DNA of 64,000 nucleotides from positions 39,713-103,712 of the forward strand of contig JAJDXS010000007.1 in assembly GCA_022823145.1 (NCBI GenBank). The letters are read 5' to 3'. How positions within the stretch are numbered: the first letter of the stretch is position 1; every line of letters starts with the position of its first letter. A program made the position numbers and the translations under genes. This DNA is from Gemmatimonadota bacterium (GTDB taxonomy: Bacteria; Gemmatimonadota; Gemmatimonadetes; Longimicrobiales; Gaopeijiaceae). A model generated the notes under the pieces. It did no database searches and was not told the origin of the DNA. It was given only the letters and a program-made list of their open reading frames with translations. Shown here one piece after another: positions 8,709 to 18,310 of this stretch.

Positions 8709-9674
8709 CTCGGTCCCTTCGGGCAGGAACAGGTTGTCGCTGATCTCCGCGATCTCCTCGGCCTCCCGCCACGCCTGTTCGAGCAGCCAAAGCTCGCCTT
8801 CCAGGGCGCGCCGCTCCTGTTCCTCGTGGAGCGCCATCTCGAGTGCCAGCTTTGTCGGCTTCGGCATCTTGTTGATGTAGCCGGGCACGCCCTTCTTGTC
8901 CTGGAAGCGGTCTCCATCGGCGATGTCGAGGAGGAACCGCTCGGGGTGGCCGATGGCCTCGATCTCGTGCACTGCGTGCTGGACGGTTTCCTTCGTGCCG
9001 CCCATCGAGTTCATCCTGGGCAGGATGGCGCTCGCGAAGCGGCGGGCTTCCGGGCCCTCGTGCCAGGTCTTCTTCTTCCCCTTGCGGACCTGGACCCTGA
9101 AGCCCAGCTCGTCGTCGGCCGGGCGCACCCGCGTGCCCAACAGATCCTGACGCTTGAGCTTGATGGTCCCGCCGCTGTCGGGATGGAGCTTCACCAGCGT
9201 GCGCGCGTTCATCCACGTGTTGATTATGCTCCCGGACTGACTGAGCATGAAGCCGCTGAGGACGCCCGCCGCGGCTCCCCCGATCACGATGCCGCCGAAG
9301 ACGGCCAGCCCGGCGGCGCCATACAGGATCGTCTTGCGCCGCCGCCGTCCGAACTGGTCCCCGTAACGCCACGCCGCGAACTCGGGCCGCATGGGCTCGC
9401 CGATGCGGACCAGGGTCAGCCCCTCGGGGTGGCGTGCGAGTCCGATGTTGTCCGTGGAGACGCGGACCCGGGTGTCGCGGAAGATCCGCTCGCAGTCCTC
9501 GACTGCCTCCCAGCGCTCCTCGAGCGGGGTCAGGTTCCAGCGTTCACACTTCCGGCAGACCACCCAGAGCCGGCCGCGGGCGGCGTCGAATGCCAGCCTG
9601 CGGCCGACGGGAAACGACTCGATGACTTCGTTTGTGCCCAGAGGCTTCCGGCAGAACATACAGGACTTGTACAC
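8667..9674 (-). CDS. Zinc-ribbon membrane protein, paralogue 1
   Basis: The 335-residue protein of unknown function starts at GTG 9674, five bases after a strong ribosome-binding site (AAGGAG). A zinc ribbon is evident: Cys5-x2-Cys8 and Cys40-x2-Cys43 (CMFC, CRKC). A basic stretch (GRRRRK) precedes a single Gly/Ala-rich hydrophobic segment (about 115-145), so the ribbon probably faces the cytoplasm and the remaining 190 residues follow the membrane span. The C-terminal half ends in a Glu-rich helical region (HEEQERRALEGELWLLEQAW). It is a clear paralogue of the protein at 11014-12081, with the same cysteine spacing, long identical stretches such as CERWNLTPLEERWEAVE, and the same helical tail. 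The two genes flank the DUF819 gene at 9794. Confidence 0.75.
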   Translation of the reverse strand: MYKSCMFCRKPLGTNEVIESFPVGRRLAFDAARGRLWVVCRKCERWNLTPLEERWEAVEDCERIFRDTRVRVSTDNIGLARHPEGLTLVRIGEPMRPEFAAWRYGDQFGRRRRKTILYGAAGLAVFGGIVIGGAAAGVLSGFMLSQSGSIINTWMNARTLVKLHPDSGGTIKLKRQDLLGTRVRPADDELGFRVQVRKGKKKTWHEGPEARRFASAILPRMNSMGGTKETVQHAVHEIEAIGHPERFLLDIADGDRFQDKKGVPGYINKMPKPTKLALEMALHEEQERRALEGELWLLEQAWREAEEIAEISDNLFLPEGTEEFIREHGEGREHQ

Positions 9675-9793
9675 GGTGCTCCTTGTTTGCCCTGATCGGG
9701 GATCGCAGGTTTCCAGCCGAAGATACGCGGGCGCAGGCGATTCCATTCCCCGAGCGTGGGAATCTACCAGAGAACATCAGCGAGGTGAGGACC

Positions 9794-10987
9794 ATGCCGC
9801 AGGAGACCACGGCGATGATCAACGACCCGATGGGGGTATTCGCTTTCCTTGCGGGACTTGTCGCGCTGATCTTCTGGGTCTCGGAACTCCCACGGTGCAA
9901 GAAGCTCTTCGAGGTTGTTCCCCCGGTCATCTACGTCTATTTCCTGCCGATGCTCGCGACTACGGCCGGGATTACGCCGGCCGCGTCGCCGTTGTACGAA
10001 TGGACGGTTCCCTACCTGCTTCTGTTTGCGCTGCTGATGCTGATGGTGTCGGTCGACCTGGGCAGCGTCGCGCGGCTGGGGCCGGTCGCCCTGTTCATGG
10101 TGGCGGCGGGCACCATCGGCATCGTGATCGGCGGGCCGATTTCGCTGATGATCTTCGGCGGCATGCTTCCCGAGGACGCATGGACGGGGTTTGCCGCGCT
10201 TTCGGGAAGCTGGATCGGGGGGACGGCCAACATGGTGGCGATCGCGGAAAGCGTGGGCACTTCGCCTGACGCGATGGGACCGGTGATCGTGGTGGACACA
10301 GTGGTCGGGTATGGATGGATGGGCGTGTTGATCGCCATGGTCGGGCTTCAGGGCCGGTTCGACCGCCGGACAAAAGCGCGCACGGACGCCATCGAGCAGA
10401 CCAACCGTCGGCTGGAGGAAATGAAGAGCGAGAGACGCCCCCTGACGCTGCGCCATGCAGTGGTGATGATCGGATTCGGGATGGCGTGCGCGGTGTTGGC
10501 CCAGCGATTGGGACAGAGGTTCCCTGCGGTCGGCGACCCCACGATCATCAGCGGCACCACCTGGGCGATCCTCATCGTCGTCACCGGCGGGCTGGTGCTC
10601 TCGTTCACCCCGCTCAGGAAACTGGAGACCGTGGGCGCTTCGCACCTCGGCTACACCGCGCTGTACCTGCTGCTGGCCGGTATCGGGGCGCAGGCGGATC
10701 TCCGAGCGGTGCTCGATGCGCCCGTCTACCTGCTGGCGGGCGCCGTCTGGATCGCGATCCACCTGAGCATCCTCCTCATCGCCGCCAGGATCGTGCGCGC
10801 GCCGTTGTTCTTCGTGGCGACCGGGAGCATGGCCAACATCGGCGGGGCGGCGTCGGCTCCGGTGGTCGCAGGGGTGTACCACCGTGCGATGGCTCCGATC
10901 GGGCTGCTGATGGCGGTCGCGGGCTACATCCTGGGGATCTATGCAGCGATCCTGTGTGCGTGGCTGCTGGGGCTGGTGGGGGGCTGA
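9794..10987 (+). CDS. DUF819 family integral membrane protein
   Basis: The 397-residue, strongly hydrophobic protein has about ten to eleven membrane segments in two homologous halves, each containing a Gly-rich re-entrant motif: FAALSGSWIGGTANMVAIAE in the first half and FFVATGSMANIGGAASAPVV in the second. This paired pattern is that of DUF819 (YjcL-like) proteins, predicted secondary transporters of the inner membrane with unknown substrate. ATG 9794 follows GAGGTGAGG. The gene is divergent from paralogue 1 (119-bp gap) and lies 26 bp upstream of paralogue 2, suggesting that the zinc-ribbon proteins are partners of this transporter (inference from context only). Confidence 0.8.
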   Translation: MPQETTAMINDPMGVFAFLAGLVALIFWVSELPRCKKLFEVVPPVIYVYFLPMLATTAGITPAASPLYEWTVPYLLLFALLMLMVSVDLGSVARLGPVALFMVAAGTIGIVIGGPISLMIFGGMLPEDAWTGFAALSGSWIGGTANMVAIAESVGTSPDAMGPVIVVDTVVGYGWMGVLIAMVGLQGRFDRRTKARTDAIEQTNRRLEEMKSERRPLTLRHAVVMIGFGMACAVLAQRLGQRFPAVGDPTIISGTTWAILIVVTGGLVLSFTPLRKLETVGASHLGYTALYLLLAGIGAQADLRAVLDAPVYLLAGAVWIAIHLSILLIAARIVRAPLFFVATGSMANIGGAASAPVVAGVYHRAMAPIGLLMAVAGYILGIYAAILCAWLLGLVGG

Positions 10988-11013
10988 TCGCCGCCTGACG
11001 GGCAGGGGTCTGG

Positions 11014-12081
11014 GTGTACCGGAACTGCATGTATTGCCAGAAGGACCTCGGAAGCAACGAGATAGTCGAGGAGTTCCCGGTCGGCCGCCGCCTGGCCTTC
11101 GATGCGGAGAAGGGACGGCTATGGGTGGTGTGTCGCCGCTGCGAGCGCTGGAACCTCACTCCGCTGGAGGAGCGATGGGAGGCGGTGGAAACGTGTGAGA
11201 AGCTCTTTCGGGGCACACGCGTCCGTGTTTCAACTGAGAACATCGGGCTGGCGAAGCACCGCGAAGGGCTGGAACTGGTTCGGATCGGGAAGCCGCTGAG
11301 GCCCGAGTTCGCGGCGTGGCGGTACGGGGACCAGTTCGGCCGGAGGAGGCAGCGCGCCTTCGTGCTGGGAACCGCGGCGACCGTTGCCGGACTCGGGGGC
11401 CTGGTCTTGGGCGGGGCGTTGGTGGGACTGGGGGGTCTCGGGCTCGGGTCGGCTGCCTTCCACTTGGTCGACGTCTTGCGCAACTATAATCCGTCGGTGT
11501 TCTTCCGCCCGGAGGACGGGCGACTGAGGTGGATGAACGCACACCGCATTCGCAGCGCTCGACTGGTGCCGGCGCACGACGAATCCGGCTTCAGCGTTGA
11601 AGCGAAGGCCAAGGGCCTGGTCTCCGACGAGGAGCGGTTCGACGGGGAGGACGGAATGCGTGCCCTGAACGCGATACTGCCGAGGGTCAATGCCGGAGGC
11701 GGTTCCCGAAGGACCGTACAGGACGCGGTCGCGAGGATTGCCTTTGCGGGGCAGCCCGACCGGTTCATGAGGCGCCTTGCACACGGGCGGGCATCTCCAT
11801 ACTCACCGGCAGGCGTACAGTTGAGCACGCTGACGAAGCCCACTCGACTGGCTCTCGAGATGGCACTCCACGAGGAACAGGAGCGTAGGGCGTTGGAGGG
11901 TGAGCTGTGGATGCTGGAGCGAGCATGGCGGGAGGCCGAGGAGATTGCCGCGATTTCGGATAATCTGCTGGTGCGGAAGAGTGCGGACGCCTTCATCCGG
12001 GAGCACCGGGACGCGCGCGGGGGTGAGGGTGGACCCCCGGAGGCCGGGAGTGGACCCCAGAAAACCGGGGGACGCGGGTGA
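11014..12081 (+). CDS. Zinc-ribbon membrane protein, paralogue 2
   Basis: The 355-residue protein begins at GTG 11014. The zinc ribbon Cys5-x2-Cys8 / Cys40-x2-Cys43 (CMYC, CRRC) and the block FGRRRQR before the hydrophobic span (about 117-153, very rich in Gly and Leu) match paralogue 1 (8667-9674). The middle section differs and the C terminus has an extra Gly/Pro-rich tail. It follows the DUF819 gene by 26 bp and its stop overlaps the next start by four bases (GTGA), so the three genes 9794-12809 form one operon. The function is unknown; the cysteine quartets predict metal binding near the membrane. Confidence 0.75.
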   Translation: MYRNCMYCQKDLGSNEIVEEFPVGRRLAFDAEKGRLWVVCRRCERWNLTPLEERWEAVETCEKLFRGTRVRVSTENIGLAKHREGLELVRIGKPLRPEFAAWRYGDQFGRRRQRAFVLGTAATVAGLGGLVLGGALVGLGGLGLGSAAFHLVDVLRNYNPSVFFRPEDGRLRWMNAHRIRSARLVPAHDESGFSVEAKAKGLVSDEERFDGEDGMRALNAILPRVNAGGGSRRTVQDAVARIAFAGQPDRFMRRLAHGRASPYSPAGVQLSTLTKPTRLALEMALHEEQERRALEGELWMLERAWREAEEIAAISDNLLVRKSADAFIREHRDARGGEGGPPEAGSGPQKTGGRG

Positions 12082-12809
12082 GCACACTTAAGGTCGAATA
12101 CCACTGGCCGCGGCAGTCGGGGGGCCCCGAGGCCGGGCGGGGGCGCCGGGGCGGCTCGGGACATCACCGCCGGCCGAGGCGCCTGCCCCTGCGCCTGCTC
12201 CGCTGGGCCGTGCTCGCTGTCATCCTGGCGATTGTCCCCTTCTTCCTCCTCATTCGGGGCGGCGTGTTCGCCGACCAGCAATGGGGGCTGGGTCCGTGGC
12301 CGTCCCTGGCGGTGTCGGCGGCGGCGACAGCGCTTCTCCTGGTCCTCTACGCGTGGGCCCTGGGCCGCCGCCTCGGAGCGGGGAAGGGGCTCAAATGGCT
12401 CTTGACCCGGGGCGCGGCGGCTCTGGCGGTCGCGTACGTCGCCTACTCCGTCGTCTACGTGGGAAGCGCAAACGTGAAGTCGGAAGAGGTGCGCGCCGAA
12501 TACGCTGCCCTCCACCCGCTGCTGCGCCTGGCCGCGAGCGCCGTCATCCTTGCCGACCAGGGCGCCGTCATCACGGACGCGAGCCGCACCCCCGACTTCT
12601 ACCGCCGGATGGGGCTATCACCGAACGAATCGTCGCTCCACTTCAGACAGGACGACGGCTTCGTGCACGCGCTGGACCTGCGCACGGTCGGCCGCCCCGA
12701 GTGGCGGAACCGCGCCGTCGAGTTGACGTTCCGGGCGCTGGGCTTCAACACGCTGCGTCACGTGGGGACGGCGGACCATCTGCACGTGTCGGTGAAGGCC
12801 CCAGGATAG
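12078..12809 (+). CDS. Membrane protein with a C-terminal M15-peptidase-like motif
   Basis: The 243-residue protein starts with a very basic N terminus, followed by three hydrophobic segments (about 39-60, 75-95 and 106-128). The last 100 residues contain FVHALDLRTVGR, FRALGFNTLRHVG and ADHLHVSVK: an Ala-Leu-Asp segment after a His and a final Asp-His-Leu-His pair, an order like the zinc ligands (His..Asp..His) of LAS/M15 peptidases. I infer a possible zinc peptidase or cell-wall-active domain on the outer face of the inner membrane, with low certainty. The start GTG overlaps the stop of the upstream zinc-ribbon gene, so translation is probably coupled. Confidence 0.55.
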   Translation: MSTLKVEYHWPRQSGGPEAGRGRRGGSGHHRRPRRLPLRLLRWAVLAVILAIVPFFLLIRGGVFADQQWGLGPWPSLAVSAAATALLLVLYAWALGRRLGAGKGLKWLLTRGAAALAVAYVAYSVVYVGSANVKSEEVRAEYAALHPLLRLAASAVILADQGAVITDASRTPDFYRRMGLSPNESSLHFRQDDGFVHALDLRTVGRPEWRNRAVELTFRALGFNTLRHVGTADHLHVSVKAPG

Positions 12810-12945
12810 GTCCATCAAGTCCATCACCGACTGTCGACTCCAAGTCGCTCCAGTCCTCGTCCGCGGCTCGCAACGCGCGGAAGGTCTCCTCCCAGGACAT
12901 CCTGTCGCGCGCCGGCGTCCCGCCCACGAATTGACAACTGTACAT
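12745..12945 (-). pseudogene. Possible remnant of a small antitoxin-like gene
   Basis: On the minus strand, residues from the internal ATG at 12900 read MSWEETFRALRAADEDWSD and then DGLDG. This resembles the acidic, Trp-rich C-terminal tail of small antitoxin proteins. There is no ribosome-binding site, the upstream ATG lies inside the AT-rich palindrome at 12929-12975, and the frame runs into the neighbouring gene. If real, it is only a fragment. Confidence 0.2.
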
Positions 12946-12975
12946 TACATAATGGCAAGTACAGTTTACGCAATT
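12929..12975. terminator. AT-rich inverted repeat between convergent genes
   Basis: ACTGTAC (12937-12943) pairs with GTACAGT (12959-12965), and the outer arms AATTG/CAATT (12929-12933/12971-12975) extend the stem across a small mismatch. It lies between genes converging from 12809 and 13002. Its loop contains TTACATAATG, also present in the element at 16477-16517. Confidence 0.45.
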
Positions 12976-13001
12976 GCGACATCAAAAGATCCGCGCCCCC
13001 C

Positions 13002-14063
<1,062 letters not shown>

Positions 14064-14071
14064 TCTCTTTC

Positions 14072-15397
14072 CTACCCTTCTTCTGCTTGAATCATCGCTG
14101 CAACTTCCTGCACCTCGTCGAGAACGCGAAGCAGGTTGCCGCTCCAGAGCATGCCGATCTCCTCTTCCGTGTAGCCGCGCCGGACGAGTTCCAGCGTGAC
14201 GTTGAAGGTTTCCGATGCGTCGTCCCAGCCCGCCACGCCGCCGCCGCCGTCGAAGTCCGAGCTGATGCCGACGTGCTCGAGGCCGATCAGGTTGACCATG
14301 TAGTCGATCTGGTCGACGAAATCGGCCACGCTCACGTCGGGGGGGATGTCCATGTCGGCCGCCCGTTCCGCCGCCGTGGCCCGGACCTCGGACATCTGCG
14401 CGAAGTAGGCGTCGCGTTCATCGGGGGGAAGGGCGAACATCCCGCCCCGTCCGAGCATCTCGACGCCCATTTCGGCCGCCACCTCCGCCTCGATCGCGTC
14501 CATGGCCTCACGGTGGGCCGCGTTCCGGGTCGTGTTAACGAAGGAGCGGAGCGCGACGGTTTGCACCACACCACCGTTCGCGGCCACGGCGTGCAGCTGC
14601 TCGTCGTCGAGGTTGCGGCTCACGTCGCTCAGCCCGCGGGCGGACGAGTGCGACGCCATCACGGGTGCCCGGGTCATCTCCAGCGTCTGCATGATCGAGG
14701 GCTTCGACGGGTGCGAGATGTCGATCATGATCCCGAGCCGGTTCATCTCGGCGACCGCCTCGCGGCCCATCTCGCTCAGGCCCCCGTGCAGGAAGTCGCC
14801 GTCGTTCTCGCCGGAGTGCGCGTCGGACAGCTGGTTCGGGCCGGTGTGCGCGAGCGACATGTAGCGCGCGCCCCGCCCGTGGAACTCCTCGACGCGCGAG
14901 ATGTCGGTGCCCAGCGGATACGCGTTCTCGACCCCGATCATCGCGACCAGCTTGCCGGAGGCCGCGATCCGGCGGACGTCGTCGGATGTGAGCGCCAGCT
15001 CGATGCGGTCGGGCGCGTATTCGTTCACCATGCGGTGGATGGCGTCGAACTTGTCGACCGCGTTCTCGTAGGCCGTGGCGTAGCCTTCGTCGTTGAGCAG
15101 GCCCTGGGACGTGTAGACGACGAACCAGCCGACGTCGAGCCCGCCCGCTTCCATCTTCGGCAGGGTGACCTGCGTCGGCAGGTCCGTGGTGTAGTTGCGC
15201 TCGGCGGTGAAGTTCGCCGTGCTGATGTCGATGTGCGTGTCCAGCGTGATGACCCGGTCGTGGATCTCGCGGGCGCGTTCGATCACGGCCTCCTCGGATT
15301 CCTCGGCGGAGTCGTCGGCGGGGGCGCAGGCGGTGGCGCTGACGGCGAGTGCGAGTGAGAGCGCGAGGAAGCAAGTGGCAGGACGGGCAATGGTCAT
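14072..15397 (-). CDS. Membrane dipeptidase (M19) lipoprotein
   Basis: The 441-residue protein has a lipobox at ATAC24 and then the M19 amidohydrolase-fold barrel. The metal-binding His-x-Asp is present (DTHID, His55/Asp57), as are MIGVENAYPLG, the glutamate-containing second strand, MIDISHPSK, SHSSARGL and the C-terminal ISSDFDGG with its Asp. M19 enzymes hydrolyse dipeptides, including L-D dipeptides, with a binuclear zinc site. The lipid anchor places it in the periplasm or at the outer membrane. The gene leads a two-gene unit with the DUF3500 protein and faces away from the cupin gene 161 bp upstream. Confidence 0.9.
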   Translation of the reverse strand: MTIARPATCFLALSLALAVSATACAPADDSAEESEEAVIERAREIHDRVITLDTHIDISTANFTAERNYTTDLPTQVTLPKMEAGGLDVGWFVVYTSQGLLNDEGYATAYENAVDKFDAIHRMVNEYAPDRIELALTSDDVRRIAASGKLVAMIGVENAYPLGTDISRVEEFHGRGARYMSLAHTGPNQLSDAHSGENDGDFLHGGLSEMGREAVAEMNRLGIMIDISHPSKPSIMQTLEMTRAPVMASHSSARGLSDVSRNLDDEQLHAVAANGGVVQTVALRSFVNTTRNAAHREAMDAIEAEVAAEMGVEMLGRGGMFALPPDERDAYFAQMSEVRATAAERAADMDIPPDVSVADFVDQIDYMVNLIGLEHVGISSDFDGGGGVAGWDDASETFNVTLELVRRGYTEEEIGMLWSGNLLRVLDEVQEVAAMIQAEEG

Positions 15398-15558
15398 GTG
15401 TGCTGCTCCGGTCTCCGGTGTCCGGTTAGGGCGGTATCCCGTTCAACATAGGGGTCGGGACGGGGTACGGCATCCCGGCAGGTGCGCCCGGACTCTCGGT
15501 ACCTTGTTGGACGGGACTTTCCCGCGATCAGCCAGCCTCCCCGAACCCGGAGCCCGCC

Positions 15559-15882
15559 ATGGGAATCGTCGACTCCACCCGCCAGCGCCGCTTCTCGCCC
15601 GAGAAGATGCAGAAGCTCAACCTCTTCGAGACCGGTCAGATGTTCTGCGACGTCTACTGCCTGGGTCCCGAGCAGGCCCAGCACGTACACACGCATGCGG
15701 GCGCGACGAAGTTCTATTATGTGATCGAGGGCGAAGGCCGATTCACGGTGGGCGACCGGAGCGAAGTCCTGGGCCCGGGCGCGGTGGCGTGGTCAGAACC
15801 GGGTGAGCCGCACGGCGTCGCCAACGAGTCCGGTGGCGCCCTGGTTCTGCTGGTGGCGATGGCGCCGAACCCGAACCGGTAG
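15559..15882 (+). CDS. Small single-domain cupin
   Basis: The 107-residue protein is one cupin barrel. Motif 1 shows HVHTHAGATKFYYVIEGEG (His at the two metal positions and a Glu) and motif 2 shows PGEPHGVANES with its His. Such proteins bind a divalent metal and act as isomerases, dioxygenases or sugar-binding regulators; nothing here picks one. There is no signal peptide, so it is cytoplasmic. It precedes the methyltransferase-like gene by 10 bp and is probably cotranscribed. Confidence 0.8.
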   Translation: MGIVDSTRQRRFSPEKMQKLNLFETGQMFCDVYCLGPEQAQHVHTHAGATKFYYVIEGEGRFTVGDRSEVLGPGAVAWSEPGEPHGVANESGGALVLLVAMAPNPNR

Positions 15883-15892
15883 GGGGCCGCGC

Positions 15893-16441
15893 ATGTCCAA
15901 CATTCTCTTCGGCGTCGCCGTCCTGATCCTGCTGGCGGCGCTGGCGGGTGCAGTCTGGTCGGTGGTGGTCCCGGAAAAGCGTCTGTGGCCCCCGCCCAGA
16001 CGTGGTTCCTGGCCGTACCTGCTGAACTGGCTCGGCTTCTATGTAGTGTGCGGGATCAGCCTCCTGCTGCTTCTCATGTACTGGAACTCCTGGATCTTTC
16101 CGAGCCCGCTCCGCTTCGTCCTCGGTGTGCCGCTGGCCGTGCTCGGCGGCTCGCTGGCACTCTGGGCAACGTTGGCCGCGGGCTGGAAGAACACGAGCGG
16201 GCTGAAGGACGGGTTCGTGTCCTCGGGCCCCTACAGGTTCTCGCGGAACCCGCAGTACGTGGGCCATATCGCATTGTTCATCGGCGTGAGCGTAATCGCG
16301 AACTCGCTGCTCCTGTGGATCACGCACCTGTTGATGGCGCTGTTGTTCGTGCTGGCGCCGCTGGCGGAGGAGCCGTGGCTGGAGGAGCAGTACGGCGGCG
16401 CTTACCGGGAGTATCGGAAGAGGGTGCGACGATTTCTATGA
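15893..16441 (+). CDS. Isoprenylcysteine carboxylmethyltransferase-family membrane protein
   Basis: The 182-residue protein has four to five membrane helices. The C-terminal half contains the family signature GPYRFSRNPQYVGHIALF and, near the end, EEPWLEEQYGGAYREYRKR. This is the S-adenosylmethionine-binding membrane fold shared by ICMT, phospholipid methyltransferases and NnrU/mddA-like proteins. Bacterial members methylate phospholipids, thiols or unknown small molecules; the substrate here cannot be read. ATG 15893 is 10 bp after the cupin stop. Confidence 0.8.
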   Translation: MSNILFGVAVLILLAALAGAVWSVVVPEKRLWPPPRRGSWPYLLNWLGFYVVCGISLLLLLMYWNSWIFPSPLRFVLGVPLAVLGGSLALWATLAAGWKNTSGLKDGFVSSGPYRFSRNPQYVGHIALFIGVSVIANSLLLWITHLLMALLFVLAPLAEEPWLEEQYGGAYREYRKRVRRFL

Positions 16442-16476
16442 GCGGTGAGGAGCCACGATTGAGTTCCAACAGTGAT

Positions 16477-16517
16477 ATGTAAATTGTGCTTTACATAATG
16501 TCGTATTTACTTTACAT
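16477..16517. terminator. AT-rich inverted repeat between convergent genes
   Basis: ATGTAAA (16477-16483) pairs with TTTACAT (16511-16517), and a smaller palindrome ACATAATGT (16493-16501) sits in the loop. It occupies the gap between the methyltransferase-like gene ending at 16441 and the permease gene ending at 16535. It shares TTACATAATG with the element at 12929-12975. Confidence 0.45.
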
Positions 16518-16534
16518 CGATGATCGCGCGGTGC

Positions 16535-18310
16535 CTAATCCCACCCCACCTGACCCGCCCGTCCGACGGCATCCACGCGGATCGTCAGGATGTCGATGTC
16601 GTGATACTGCTGGTGGCGTATCGACGACGCGTAGTGGCGCAGCAGCCGCAGCGGCGTCTCGGTCTCGACGGGTACGCTGGCCGTCGCCTCGCTGAGCATC
16701 GCCAGCTGGTCCTCGATGTTGGTCGCGTCCGTGGTGGCGATGAACTCCAGATCGGCGGCGTTGCCGTCGCTGCGCGCAATCAGCAGCAGGCGCCGCTCCG
16801 CGTCCGCCGTCTCTTCCGCTTCGCCGCTCGTCAGGATCTGCATCGTCTCTTCGCCCACGGCGCGGAGCCGCGTTTCCATCTCCCCGTCCCAGCGCTTGCG
16901 GGCGGCGAACCGCGTGAGGAAGACGTCGACCTCCGGCCACGTCTCGGCGGTCAGGCGGGTCTTGAGGCGTGATCGGCCCCCGCCTCCGATCTCCCCGAAC
17001 ACCGTCAGCAGGATTACGGTCAGGCCGCCGACGGTCATGCCGTTCCCGAGCAGTTCGCCCCACGCGCCCTGCAGGTACTCCGGGTAGATCCAGCCGAACT
17101 GGAAGGCGATGCCGAGCCAGAAGGCGACGCCGACGACCAGGCCCTTGCGGTAGTCCAGTCCCTCCGAGAGCAGGATCTTCATGCCGAAGACGAAGATCAG
17201 GGCGACGAGGATCACGTAGTACGCCGCCACCACCGGCCCCGGTATCGCGACGATCAGCGTGACGAACTTGGGCAGGAACGCGAGTACGACGAACACGGCT
17301 CCGACGCAGATCCCAATCCGGCGCGCGGCGACCCCGGTCAGTTCGGCGACCGCGATGCTCATGCCGTACGTGGTGTTCGGGACGGTGCCCGCCAGGCCGG
17401 AGAGGAGATTGCCCACGCCGTCGGCGCCGATCGCCCCCTGAATCGAGCGGAAGTCGATCGCGCGAGGCTTGCGCCACGAGACCCGCTGGATCGCGATGGC
17501 GTCTCCGAGGGTGTCCATCGCGCCAACGAGGGTCACCATGATGAACGAGGGCAGAAGGGCCCAGAACTCGGGCCGGAAGGAGAGGTCGACCCCGGGATAT
17601 GCCAGATCCGGCAGGCCGATCCACGCGGCTTCGGCCACCGTGGTCATGTCGTAGATCCCGAAGCCGAGGGCGGCGACAAGGCACCCGGACACAATGCCGA
17701 CGGCGGGTGCCCACAACCGTAGCACGCCCGAGAAGCGAAGCGGTATGAGGAGGGTGACGAGGAGCGTCACGCCCGCCGTAACAGGTCCGGCCAGCGGTGA
17801 GGCGTCGGCCGGCACCTCGGCCAGTTTTCGCAGGATGAGCGGCGTGAGCGTAATCGGAATGAGGATCAGCACGGTGCCCGCCACCGTCGGCGTAAACACC
17901 TTGCGCAGGAGCGCCATGCGTGCCGCAAGCACGAACTGGATCAGTGCGGCGGCGATGATCAGAGTGGCGAGCATTCCCGGCCCGCCCCGCTCGATGGCGG
18001 TCACGCTCACGGCGAGAAACGCGCTCGTGCTTCCCATCACCAGGATGTAGCCGGCACCGATCCGTCCCAACTTGCGGGCCTGAATCGCCGTGGTGAGGCC
18101 GCTGATCACGAGCGCGGCGAACACGGCCCACGACAGGTATTCGTCGCTGCCGCCCGCGAGGGTGATCATGATCATCGGGGTCAGCACGATGCTCGCGATG
18201 CAGAGCATGGCATACTGCAACCCGAGTCCGATGGTTATGGGCAGCGGGGGCCGGTCGTCGGGCTGGTAGCGGACGTCCTGGCGGGCCCCGGCGGGGCCTG
18301 GGCCGCTCAT
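16535..18310 (-). CDS. NCS2 (xanthine/uracil) family permease with cytoplasmic C-terminal extension
   Basis: The 591-residue protein has about 12-14 membrane helices (about residues 25-470) with the NCS2/SLC23 landmarks: a QYAML start of TM1, a mid-protein region with FIMVTLVGAMDTLGDA and a GNLLSGLAGTVPNTTYG motif. The family couples nucleobase or ascorbate-like substrates to H+ or Na+. About 120 hydrophilic residues follow the last helix; RLRAVGEETMQIL and LLRHYASSIRHQQYHDIDI resemble a reduced GHKL ATPase-like fold (inference). ATG 18310 overlaps the decarboxylase stop by four bases and replaces a much longer upstream frame without membrane character. It is the last gene of a four-gene operon. 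Confidence 0.85.
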   Translation of the reverse strand: MSGPGPAGARQDVRYQPDDRPPLPITIGLGLQYAMLCIASIVLTPMIMITLAGGSDEYLSWAVFAALVISGLTTAIQARKLGRIGAGYILVMGSTSAFLAVSVTAIERGGPGMLATLIIAAALIQFVLAARMALLRKVFTPTVAGTVLILIPITLTPLILRKLAEVPADASPLAGPVTAGVTLLVTLLIPLRFSGVLRLWAPAVGIVSGCLVAALGFGIYDMTTVAEAAWIGLPDLAYPGVDLSFRPEFWALLPSFIMVTLVGAMDTLGDAIAIQRVSWRKPRAIDFRSIQGAIGADGVGNLLSGLAGTVPNTTYGMSIAVAELTGVAARRIGICVGAVFVVLAFLPKFVTLIVAIPGPVVAAYYVILVALIFVFGMKILLSEGLDYRKGLVVGVAFWLGIAFQFGWIYPEYLQGAWGELLGNGMTVGGLTVILLTVFGEIGGGGRSRLKTRLTAETWPEVDVFLTRFAARKRWDGEMETRLRAVGEETMQILTSGEAEETADAERRLLLIARSDGNAADLEFIATTDATNIEDQLAMLSEATASVPVETETPLRLLRHYASSIRHQQYHDIDILTIRVDAVGRAGQVGWD

